A stretch of 64,000 bases of DNA from Pelodera strongyloides (taxonomy: Eukaryota > Nematoda > Chromadorea > Rhabditida > Rhabditidae): positions 186,001 to 250,000 of the forward strand of contig JAANDG010000093.1 of assembly GCA_036852015.1 (NCBI GenBank), given 5' to 3'. The notes beneath the pieces were generated by a model. That model made no database searches. It was not told the DNA's origin and saw nothing but the letters and a program-made list of their open reading frames with translations. A program made the position numbers and the translations under genes. Below are positions 38,389 through 51,180 of this stretch, piece by piece (the stretch's first letter is position 1; the number at the start of each line of letters is the position of its first letter).

Positions 38389-39468
38389 CATAAGATTATT
38401 AAGCGACATTCACCAGGGATCTAGAGAATTTCACGGGGAATAAAACCTATGTAATCATTTGTGCTGGAGACTGAAACTGCGGGAGCTATGAGCCGTTTAA
38501 TTGATCCATATTGCGCCTGCATTATAGCCAGGATTTCCTGCGGACAATAACTAAGGTAATACATAAGATTACTAAGCGACATTCACCAGGGATGTAGAGA
38601 ATTTCACGGGGAATAAAACGTATGTAATCATTTGTGCTGGAGACTGAAACTGCGGGAGCTATGAGCCGTTTAATTGATCTATATTGCGCCTGCATTATAG
38701 CCAGGATTTTCTGCGGACAATAACTAATATAATATGATTACTAAGCGAAATTCACCAGGGATGTAGAGAATTTCACGGGGAATAAAACGTATGTAATCAT
38801 TTGTGCCGGAGACTGAAACTGCGGGAGCTATGAGCCGTTTAATTGATCTATATTGCGCCAGAATTAGAAAAGTTATGCAGTATAGCCAGCAGTTTCTGCG
38901 GACAATAACTAAAGTAATACTGAAGATTACTAAGCGAAATTCACCAGAGATGTAGAAAATTTCACGAGGAATAAAACGTGTGTGTGTAGTCATTTGTGCT
39001 GGAGACTGGAACTGCGGGAGCTATGAGCCGTTTAATTGATCTATATTGCGCCTGCATTATAGCCAGGATTTTCTGCGGACAATAACTAATATAATATGAT
39101 TACTAAGCGAAATTCACCAGGGATGTAGAGAATTTCACGGGGAATAAAACGTATGTAATCATTTGTGCTGGAGACTGAAACAGCCGGGAGCTATGAGCCG
39201 TTTAATTGATCTATATTGCGCCTGCATTATAGCCAGGATTTTCTGCGGACAATAACTAAGGTAATACATAAGATTACTAAGCGACATTCACCAGGGATGT
39301 AGAGAATTTCACGGGAATAAAACGTATATAATCACTTGTGCTGGAGACTGAAACTGCGGGAGCTATGAGCTGTTTAATTGATCTATATTGCGCCTGCATT
39401 ATAGCCAGGATTTTCTGCGGACAATAACTAAGGTAATACATAAGATTACTAAGCGAAATTCACCGCAT

Positions 39469-39528
<60 letters not shown>

Positions 39529-42500
39529 CTCTGGAGTAGAGAATTTCACGGGGAATAAAACGTATATAATCATTTGTGCCGGAGACTGAAACTGCGGGAG
39601 CTATGAGCTGTTAATTGATCTATATTGCTTCTGCATTATAACCAGGATTTTCTGCGGACAATAACTAAGGTAATACATAAGATTACTAAGCGACATTCAC
39701 CAGGGATCTAGAGAATTTCACGGGGAATAAAACGTATATAATCATTTGTGCTGGAGACTGAAACATGCCGGAGCTATGAGCCGTTTAATTGATCTATATT
39801 GCGCCAGAATTATAAAAGTTATGCAGAATAGCCGGTATATTCTGCGGACAATAACTAAGGTAATACATAAGATTACTAAGCGACATTCACCAGGGATGTA
39901 GAGAATTTCACGGGGAATAAAACGTATATAATCATTTGTGCTGGAGACTGAAACTGCGGGAGCTATGAGCCGTTTAATTGATCTATATTGCGCCAGAATT
40001 ATAAAATTATGCAGAATAGCCAGGATATTCTGCGGACAATAACTAAGGTAATACATAAGATTACTAAGCGACATTCACCAGGGATGTAGAGAATTTCACG
40101 GGGAATAAAACGTATGTAATCATTTGTGCTGGAGACTGAAACTGCGGGAGCTATGAGCCGTTTAATTAATCTATATTGCGCCTGCATTATAGCCAGGATT
40201 TTCTGCGGACAATAACTAAAGTAATACATAATATTACTAAGCGAAATTCACCAGGGATGTAGAGAATTTCACGGGGAATAAAACGCATGTAATCATTTGT
40301 GCTGGAGACTGAAACTGCGGGAGCTATGAGCCGTTTAATTGATCCATATTGCGCCTGCATTATAGCCAGGATTTCCTGCGGACAATAACTAAGGTAATGC
40401 ATAAGATTACTAAGCGACATTCACCAGGGATGTAGAGAATTTCACGGGGAATAAAACGCATGTAATCATTTGTGCTGGAGACTGAAACTGCGGGAGCTAT
40501 GAGCTGTTTAATTGATCTATATTGCTTCTGCATTATAACCAGGATTTTCTGCGGACAATAACTAAGGTAATACATAAGATTACTAAGCGAAATTCACCAG
40601 GGATGTAGAGAATTTCACGGGGAATAAAACGTATGTAATCATTTGTGCTGGAGACTGGAACTGCGGGAGTTATGAGCCGTTTAATTGATCTATATTGCGC
40701 CAGAATTATAAAAGTTATGCAGAATAGCCGGTATATTCTGCGGACAATAACTAAGGTAATACATAAGATTACTAAGCGACATTCACCAGGGATCTAGAGA
40801 ATTTCACGGGGAATAAAACGTATATAATCATTTGTGCTGGAGACTGAAACAGCCGGAGCTATGAGCCGTTTAATTGATCTATATTGCGCCAGAATTATAA
40901 AAGTTATGCAGAATAGCCGGTGCGGACAATAACTAAGGTAATACATAAGATTACTAAGCGACATTCACCAGGGATGTAGAGAATTTCACGGGGAATAAAA
41001 CGTATGTAATCATTTGTGCTGGGGACTGAAACTGCGGGAGCTATGAGCCGTTTAATTGATCTATATTGCGCCTGCATTATAGCCAGGATTTTCTGCGGAC
41101 AATAACTAAAGTAATACATAATATTACTAAGCGAAATTCACCAGGGATGTAGAGAATTTCACGGGGAATAAAACTCATGTAATCCTTTGTGCTGGAGACT
41201 GAAACTGCGGGAGCTATGAGCCGTTTAATTGATCCATGTTGCGCCTGCATTATAGCCAGGATTTCCTGCGGACAATAACTAATATAATACATACGATTAC
41301 TAAGCGAAATTCACCAGGGATGTAGAGAATTTCACGTGGAATAAAACGTATGTAATCATTTGTGCTGGAGACTGAAACTGCGGGAGCTATGAGCCGTTTA
41401 ATTGATCCATATTGCGCCTGCATTATAGCCAGGATTTCCTGCGGACAATAACTAAGGTAATACATAAGATTACTAAGCGAAATTCACCAGGTATCTAGAG
41501 AAGTTCACGGGGAATAAAACGTATGTAATCCTTTGTGCTGGAGACTGAAATTGCGGGAGCTATGAGCCGTTTAATTGATCTATATTGCGCCAGAATTATA
41601 AGTTATGCAGAATAGCCGGTATATTCTGCGGACAATAACTAAGGTAATACATAAGATTACTAAGCGACATTCACCAGGGATCTAGAGAATTTCACGGGGA
41701 ATAAAACCTATGTAATCATTTGTGCTGGAGACTAAACCTGCGGGAGCTATGAGCCGTTTAATTGATCCATATTGCGCCTGCATTATAGCCAGGATTTCCT
41801 GCGGACAATAACTAAGGTAATACATAAGATTACTAAGCGAAATTCACCAGGGATCTAGAGAATTTCACGGGGAATAAAACGTATGTAATCGTTCGTGCTG
41901 GAGACTGAAACTGCGGGAGCTATGAGCCGTTTAATTGATCTATATTGCGCCTGCATTATAGCCAGGATTTTCTGCGGACAATAACTAATATAATATGATT
42001 ACTAAGCGAAATTCACCAGGGATGTAGAGAATTTCACGGGGAATAAAACGTATGTAATCATATGTGCCGGAGACTGAAACTGCGGGAGCTATGAGCCGTT
42101 TAATTGATCTATATTGCGCCTGCATTATAGCCAGGATTTTCTGCGGACAATAACTAATATAATATGATTACTAAGCGAAATACACCAGGGATGTAGAGAA
42201 TTTCACGGGGAATAAAACATATGTAATCATTTATGCTGGAGACTGAAACAGCCGGAGCTATGAGCCGTTTAATTGATCTATATTGCGCCTGCATTATAGC
42301 CAGGATTTTCTGCGGACAATAACTAAGGTAATACATAAGATTACTAAGCGACATTCACCAGGGATGTAGAGAATTTCACGGGAAATAAAACGTATATAAT
42401 CACTTGTGCCGGAGACTGAAACTGCGGGAGCTATGAGCCGTTTAATTGATCTATATTGCGCCTGCATTATAGCCAGGATTTTCTGCGGACAATAACTAAG

Positions 42501-45500
42501 GTAATACATAAGATTACTAAGCGAAATTCACCAGGGATGTAGAGAATTTCACGGGGAATAAAACGTATATAATCACTTGTGCCGGAGACTGAAACTGCGG
42601 GAGCTATGAGCTGTTAATTGATCTATATTGCTTCTGCATTATAACCAGGATTTTCTGCGGACAATAACTAAGGTAATACATAAGATTACTAAGCGACATT
42701 CACCAGGGATCTAGAGAATTTCACGGGGAATAAAACGTATATAATCATTTGTGCTGGAGACTGAAACATCCGGAGCTATGAGCCGTTTAATTGATCTATA
42801 TTGCGCCAGAATTATAAAAGTTATGCAGAATAGCCGGTATATTCTGCGGACAATAACTAAGGTAATACATAAGATTACTAAGCGACATTCACCAGGGGTG
42901 TAGAGAATTTCACGGGGAATAAAACGTATATAATCATTTGTGCTGGAGACTGAAACATCCGGAGCTATGAGCCGTTTAATTGATCTATATTGCGCCAGAA
43001 TTATAAAAGTTATGCAGAATAGCCGGTATATTCTGCGGACAATAACTAAGGTAATACATAAGATTACTAAGCGACATTCACCAGGGATGTAGAGAATTTC
43101 ACGGGGAATAAAACGTATGTAATCATTTGTGCTGGAGACTGAAACTGCGGGAGCTATGAGCCGTTTAATTAATCTATATTGCGCCTGCATTATAGCCAGG
43201 ATTTTCTGCGGACAATAACTAAAGTAATACATAATATTACTAAGCGAAATTCACCAGGGATGTAGAGAATTTCACGGGGAATAAAACGTATGTAATCATT
43301 TGTATGTAATCATTTGTGCTGGAGACTGAAACTGCGGGAGCTATGAGCCGTTTAATTGATCCATATTGCGCCTGCATTATAGCCAGGATTTCCTGCGGAC
43401 AATAACTAAGGTAATACATAAGATTACTAAGCGACATTCACCAGGGATGTAGAGAATTTCACGGGGAATAAAACGCATGTAATCATTTGTGCTGGAGACT
43501 GAAACTGCGGGAGCTATGAGCTGTTTAATTGATCTATATTGCTTCTGCATTATAACCAGGATTTTCTGCGGACAATAACTAAGGTAATACATAAGATTAC
43601 TAAGCGAAATTCACCAGGGATGTAGAGAATTTCACGGGGAATAAAACGTATGTAATCATTTGTGCTGGAGACTGGAAACTGCGGGAGCTTATGAGCCGTT
43701 TAATTGATCTATATTGCGCCAGAATTATAAAAGTTATGCAGAATAGCCGGTATATTCTGCGGACAATAACTAAGGTAATACATAAGATTACTAAGCGACA
43801 TTCACCAGGGATCTAGAGAATTTCACGGGGAATAAAACGTATGTATAATCATTTGTGCTGGAGACTGAAACAGCCGGAGCTATGAGCCGTTTAATTGATC
43901 TATATTGCGCCAGAATTATAAAAGTTATGCAGAATAGCCGGTGCGGACAATAACTAAGGTAATACATAAGATTACTAAGCGACATTCACCAGGGATGTAG
44001 AGAATTTCACGGGGAATAAAACGTATGTAATCATTTGTGCTGGAGACTGAAACTGCGGGAGCTATGAGCCGTTTAATTGATCTATATTGCGCCTGCATTA
44101 TAGCCAGGATTTTCTGCGGACAATAACTAAAGTAATACATAATATTACTAAGCGAAATTCACCAGGGATGTAGAGAATTTCACGGGGAATAAAACGCATG
44201 TAATCCTTTGTGCTGGAGACTGAAACTGCGGGAGCTATGAGCCGTTTAATTGATCCATGTTGCGCCTGCATTATAGCCAGGATTTCCTGCGGACAATAAC
44301 TAATATAATACATACGATTACTAAGCGAAATTCACCAGGGATGTAGAGAATTTCACGTGGAATAAAACGTATGTAATGTAATCATTTGTGCTGGAGACTG
44401 AAACTGCGGGAGCTATGAGCCGTTTAATTGATCCATATTGCGCCTGCATTATAGCCAGGATTTCCTGCGGACAATAACTAAGGTAATACATAAGATTACT
44501 AAGCGAAATTCACCAGGTATCTAGAGAAGTTCACGGGGAATAAAACGTATGTAATCCTTTGTGCTGGAGACTGAAACTGCGGGAGCTATGAGCCGTTTAA
44601 TTGATCTATATTGCGCCAGAATTATAAGTTATGCAGAATAGCCGGTATATTCTGCGGACAATAACTAAGGTAATACATAAGATTACTAAGCGACATTCAC
44701 CAGGGATCTACAGAATTTCACGGGGAATAAAACCTATGTAATCATTTGTGCTGGAGACTAAACCTGCGGGAGCTATGAGCCGTTTAATTGATCCATATTG
44801 CGCCTGCATTATAGCCAGGATTTCCTGCGGACAATAACTAAGGTAATACATAAGATTACTAAGCGAAATTCACCAGGGATCTAGAGAATTTCACGGGGAA
44901 TAAAACGTATGTAATCATTTGTGCTGGAGACTGAAACTGCGGGAGCTATGAGCCGTTTAATTGATCTATATTGCGCCTGCATTATAGCCAGGATTTTCTG
45001 CGGACAATAACTAAGGTAATACATAAGATTACTAAGCGAAATTCACCAGGGATGTAGAGAATTTCACGGGGAATAAAACGTATGTAATTTGTATGTATCA
45101 TTTGTGCCGGAGACTGAAACTGCGGGAGCTATGAGCCGTTTAATTGATCTATATTGCGCCTGCATTATAGCCAGGATTTTCTGCGGACAATAACTAATAT
45201 AATATGATTACTAAGCGAAATTCACCAGGAAGGTAGAGAATTTCACGGGGAATAAAATGTATGTAATCATTTGTGCTGGGGCCTGGAACTGCGGGAGCTA
45301 TGAGCCGTTTAATTGATCTATATTGCGCCAGAATTATAAAAGTTATGCAGAATAGCCGGTATATTCTGCGGACAATAACTAAGGTAATACATAGGATTAC
45401 TAAGCGACATTCACCAGGGATTTAGAGAATTTCACGGGGAATAAAACGTATATAATCATTTGTGCTGGAGACTGAGACAGCCGGAGCTATGAGCCGTTTA

Positions 45501-48500
45501 ATTGATCTATATTGCGCCAGAATTATAAAAGTTATGCAGAATAGCCGGTGCGGACAATAACTAAGGTAATACATAAGATTACTAAGCGACATTCACCAGG
45601 GATGTAGAGAATTTCACGGGAAATAAAACGTATATAATCGTTTGTGCTGGAGACTGAAACTGCGGGAGCTATGAGCCGTTTAATTGATCTATATTGCGCC
45701 TGCATTATAGCCAGGATTTTCTGCGGACAATAACTAATATAATATGATTACTAAGCGAAATTCACCAGGGATGTAGAGAATTTCACGGGGAATAAAACGT
45801 ATGTAATCATTTGTGCCGGAGACTGAAACTGCGGGAGCTATGAGCCGTTTAATTGATCTATATTGCGCCTGCATTATAGCCAGGATTTTCTGCGGACAAT
45901 AACTAATATAATATGAGTACTAAGCGAAATTCACCAGGAAGGTAGAGAATTTCACGGGGAATAAAATGTATGTAATCATTTGTGCTGGGGCCTGGAACTG
46001 CGGGAGCTATGAGCCGTTTAATTGATCTATATTGCGCCAGAACTATAAAAGTTATGCAGAATAGCCGGTGCGGACAATAACTAAGGTAATACATAAGATT
46101 ACTAAGCGACATTCACCAGGGATGTAGAGAATTTCACGGGGAATAAAACGTATGTAATCATTTGTGCTGGAGACTGAGACAGCCGGAGCTATGAGCCGTT
46201 TAATTGATCTATATTGCGCCAGAATTATAAAAGTTATGCAGAATAGCCGGTGCGGACAATAACTAAGGTAATACATAAGATTACTAAGCGACATTCACCA
46301 GGGATGTAGAGAATTTCACGGGGAATAAAACGTATGTAATCATTTGTGCTGGAGACTGAAACTGCGGGAGCTATGAGCCGTTTAATTGATCTATATTGCG
46401 CCTGCATTATAGCCAGGATTTTCTGCGGACAATAACTAAAGTAATACATAAGATTACTAAGCGAAATTCACCAGGGATGTAGAGAATTTCACGGGGAATA
46501 AAACGTATGTAAACATGTATGTAATCATTTGTGCTGGAGACTGAAACTGCGGGAGCTATGAGCCGTTTAATTGATCCATGTTGCGCCTGCATTATAGCCA
46601 GGATTTTCTGCGGACAATAACTAATATAATACATACGATTACTAAGCGAAATTCACCAGGGATGTAGAGAATTTCACGGGGAATAAAACGTATGTAATCA
46701 TTTGTGCTGGAGACTGAAACTGCGGGAGCTATGAGCCGTTTAATTGATCCATATTGCGCCTGCATTATAGCCAGGATTTCCTGCGGACAATAACTAAGGT
46801 AATACATAATATTACTAAGCGAAATTCACCAGGGATGTAGAGAATTTCACGGGGAATAAAACATATGTAATCATTTGTGCTGGAGACTGAAACTGCGGGA
46901 GCTACGAGCCGTTTAATTGATCTATATTGCGCCTGCATTATAGCCAGGATTTTCTGCGGACAATAACTAAAGTAATACATAATATTACTAAGCGAAATTC
47001 ACCAGGGATGTAGAGAATTTCACGGGGAATAAAACGTATGTAATCATTTATGCTGGAGACTGAAACAGCCGGAGCTATGAGCCGTTTAATTGATCTATAT
47101 TGCGCCTGCATTATAGCCAGGATTTTCTGCGGACAATAACTAAGGTAATACATAAGATTACTAAGCGACATTCACCAGGGATGTAGAGAATTTCACGGGA
47201 AATAAAACGTATATAATCACTTGTGCCGGAGACTGAAACTGCGGGAGCTATGAGCCGTTTAATTGATCTATATTGCGCCTGCATTATAGCCAGGATTTTC
47301 TGCGGACAATAACTAAGGTAATACATAAGATTACTAAGCGAAATTCACCAGGGATGTAGAGAATTTCACGGGGAATAAAACGTATATAATCACTTGTGCC
47401 GGAGACTGAAACTGCGGGAGCTATGAGCTGTTTAATTGATCTATATTGCTTCTGCATTATAACCAGGATTTTCTGCGGACAATAACTAAGGTAATACATA
47501 AGATTACTAAGCGAAATTCACCAGGGATCTAGAGAATTTCACGGGGAATAAAACGTATATAATCATTTGTGCTGGAGACTGAAACTGCGGGAGCTATGAG
47601 CCGTTTAATTGATCTATATTGCGCCAGAATTATAAAAGTTATGCAGAATAGCCGGTATATTCTGCGGACAATAACTAAGGTAATACATAAGATTACTAAG
47701 CGACATTCACCAGGGATGTAGAGAATTTCACGGGGAATAAAACGTATGTAAACATTTGTTATGTAATCATTTGTGCTGGAGACTGAAACTGCGGGAGCTA
47801 TGAGCCGTTTAATTGATCCATATTGCGCCTGCATTATAGCCAGGATTTCCTGCGGACAATAACTAAGGTAATACATAAGATTACTAAGCGACATTCACCA
47901 GGGATGTAGAGAATTTCACGGGGAATAAAACGCATGTAATCATTTGTGCTGGAGACTGAAACTGCGGGAGCTATGAGCTGTTTAATTGATCTATATTGCT
48001 TCTGCATTATAACCAGGATTTTCTGCGGACAATAACTAAGGTAATACATAAGATTACTAAGCGAAATTCACCAGGGATGTAGAGAATTTCACGGGGAATA
48101 AAACGTATGTAATCATTTGTGCTGGAGACTGGAACTGCGGGAGCTATGAGTCGTTTAATTGATCTATATTGCGCCAGAATTATAAAAGTTATGCAGAATA
48201 GCCGGTATATTCTGCGGACAATAACTAAGGTAATACATAAGATTACTAAGCGACATTCACCAGGGATCTAGAGAATTTCACGGGGAATAAAACGTATATA
48301 ATCATTTGTGCTGGAGACTGAAACAGCCGGAGCTATGAGCCGTTTAATTGATCTATATTGCGCCAGAATTATAAAAGTTATGCAGAATAGCCGGTATATT
48401 CTGCGGACAATAACTAAGGTAATACATAAGATTACTAAGCGACATTCACCAGGGATGTAGAGAATTTCACGGGGAATAAAACGTATGTAATCATTTGTGC

Positions 48501-50667
48501 TGGAGACTGAAACTGCGGGAGCTATGAGCCGTTTAATTGATCTATATTGCGCCTGCATTATAGCCAGGATTTTCTGCGGACAATAACTAAAGTAATACAT
48601 AATATTACTAAGCGAAATTCACCAGGGATGTAGAGAATTTCACGGGGAATAAAACGCATGTAATCCTTTGTGCTGGAGACTGAAACTGCGGGAGCTATGA
48701 GCCGTTTAATTGATCCATGTTGCGCCTGCATTATAGCCAGGATTTCCTGCGGACAATAACTAATATAATACATACGATTACTAAGCGAAATTCACCAGGG
48801 ATGTAGAGAATTTCACGGGGAATAAAACGTATGTAATCATTTGTGCTGGAGACTGAAACTGCGGGAGCTATGAGCCGTTTAATTGATCCATATTGCGCCT
48901 GCATTATAGCCAGGATTTCCTGCGGACAATAACTAAGGTAATACATAAGATTACTAAGCGAAATTCACCAGGTATCTAGAGAAGTTCACGGGGAATAAAA
49001 CGTATGTAATCCTTTGTGCTGGAGACTGAAACTGCGGGAGCTATGAGCCGTTTAATTGATCTATATTGCGCCAGAATTATAAAAGTTATGCAGAATAGCC
49101 GGTATATTCTGCGGACAATAACTAAGGTAATACATAAGATTACTAAGCGACATTCACCAGGGATCTAGAGAATTTCACGGGGAATAAAACCTATGTAATC
49201 ATTTGTGCTGGAGACTAAACCTGCGGGAGCTATGAGCCGTTTAATTGATCCATATTGCGCCTGCATTATAGCCAGGATTTCCTGCGGACAATAACTAAGG
49301 TAATACATAAGATTACTAAGCGAAATTCACCAGGGATCTAGAGAATTTCACGGGGAATAAAACGTATGTAATCATTTGTGCTGGAGACTGAAACTGCGGG
49401 AGCCATGAGCCGTTTAATTGATCTATATTGCGCCTGCATTATAGCCAGGATTTTCTGCGGACAATAACTAATATAATATGATTACTAAGCGAAATTCACC
49501 AGGGATGTAGAGAATTTCACGGGGAATAAAACGTATGTAATCATATGTGCCGGAGACTGAAACTGCGGGAGCTATGAGCCGTTTAATTGATCTATATTGC
49601 GCCTGCATTATAGCCAGGATTTTCTGCGGACAATAACTAATATAATACATATGATTACTAAGCGAAATTCACCAGGAAGGTAGAGAATTTCACGGGGAAT
49701 AAAATGTATGTAATCATTTGTGCTGGGGCCTGGAACTGCGGGAGCTATGAGCCGTTTAATTGATCTATATTGCGCCAGAACTATAAAAGTTATGTAGAAT
49801 AGCCGGTATATTCTGCGGACAATAACTAAGGTAATACATAGGATTACTAAGCGACATTCACCAGGGATCTAGAGAATTTCACGGGGAATAAAACGTATAT
49901 AATCATTTGTGCTGGAGACTGAGACAGCCGGAGCTATGAGCCGTTTAATTGATCTATATTGCGCCAGAATTATAAAAGTTATGCAGAATAGCCGGTATAT
50001 TCTGCGGACAATAACTAAGGTAATACATAAGATTACTAAGCGACATTCACCAGGGATCTAGAGAATTTCACGGGGAATAAAACGTATGTAATCTTTGTAT
50101 GTAATCATTTGTGCTGGAGACTAAACCTGCGGGAGCTATGAGCCGTTTAATTGATCCATATTGCGCCTGCATTATAGCGAGGATTTCCTGCGGACAATAA
50201 CTAAGGTAATACATAAGATTACTAAGCGAAATTCACCAGGGATCTAGAGAATTTCACGGGGAATAAAACGTATGTAATCATTTATGCTGGAGACTGAAAC
50301 AGCCGGAGCTATGAGCCGTTTAATTGATCTATATTGCGCCAGAATTATAGAAGTTATGCAGAATAGCCGGGATTTTCTGCGGACAATAACTAAAGTAATA
50401 CATAATATTACTAAGCGAAATTCACCAGGGATGTAGAGAATTTCACGGGGAATAAAACGTATGTATTCATTTGTGCTGGAGACTGAAACTGCGGGAGCTA
50501 TGAGGCGTTTAATTGATCTATATTGCGCCTGCATTATAGCCAGGATTTTCTGCGGACAATAACTAAGGTAATACATAAAATTACTAAGCGACATTCACCA
50601 GGGATGTAGAGAATTTCACGGGGAATAAAACGTATGTAATCATTTGTGCTGGAGACTGAAACTGCGG
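38389..50667. repeat. Satellite array, about 70 monomers of 173/182/189 bp
   Basis: A head-to-tail tandem array of 12.3 kb. Every monomer carries GGAGACTGAAACTGCGGG, AGCTATGAGCCGTTTAATTG, GACAATAACTA and ATTCACCAGGGAT in that order. Three length classes differ in one segment. Type A (173) has GCGCCTGCATTATAGCCAGG. Type B (189) has a GCGCCAGAATTATAAAAG...TATATTCTGCGG form. Type C (182) lacks the TATATTC part of B. Blocks of several monomers are themselves repeated. The many short - strand frames inside are by-products of repetition, not genes. The array starts abruptly after ATCTCATAAGATTATT and stops abruptly at ACTGCGG. Confidence 0.97.
39469..39528. repeat. Poly(C)/poly(T) interruption of the satellite
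   Basis: Seven C followed by 53 T replace the AGGGAT part of one monomer between ATTCACC and GTAGAGAATTTCAC. It is the only non-satellite insertion in the array. Confidence 0.9.
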
Positions 50668-51180
50668 AGGGCCGAATTTGCCGAAAGGGTCGGTGCACTC
50701 CGCGGCCCCGTCGAAGGTCGGGTCGGGTCGGTGGAGGCCTGAGGCCGTGTTTTATCTGAAATTTTCATCTCGGGATCCTGTCTCGGAATCTTTTCGGAAT
50801 GCGATTGGCATTTTGAGTGCGCTAAACTTTTCGGAATTCCATCTCGGACTCCATCTAATAAACAATCTAATAAAAATAATAACTTTTTTGGTTTCTGAGG
50901 TGGACCTCAGGTTTAATGCCTTTTTCCTCGAATTTTGTCATGTGGTTACGAAGTTCTATTACGCTATTCTCTACACTGAGAGCCGATGAGTTGCGGGCCG
51001 CAACATTTCGGGAAACAAAATGCGCGCCGCAAATGAATGGGAAACAAAATGCGCGCCAAATATGAATGGGCGCAAAATGCGCGCCGATGCTTTGCGGGAA
51101 ACACTTTTCTCGGTTCGGCGCGCAAGTTGCGCCCCGCAACATTTCCGCACCGTTTCGGCAACGTTTTTGAAAGAGCTCGG
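50668..51180. repeat. GC-rich flank with short tandem and palindromic units
   Basis: After the satellite, 50668-50745 is GC-rich (GGTCGGGTCGGGTCGG). At 51010-51085 a unit of about 28 bases built around AAATGCGCGCC(G/A) and AATGGG is repeated three times. A perfect palindrome GTTGCGGGCCGCAAC lies at about 50990-51004, with a related GTTGCGCCCCGCAAC near 51127. The function is unknown. Confidence 0.6.

Noticed and set aside
38724..50594. Dozens of near-identical - strand open frames of 60-173 codons, suggesting a repeated protein family
   Set aside because: They are fixed by the satellite monomer sequence, start at the same monomer position and shift frame with each 173- or 182-bp unit. There is no splice or promoter context.
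38389..50667. CRISPR-like appearance of regular repeats
   Set aside because: Units abut without unique spacers, are too long, and the genome is eukaryotic.
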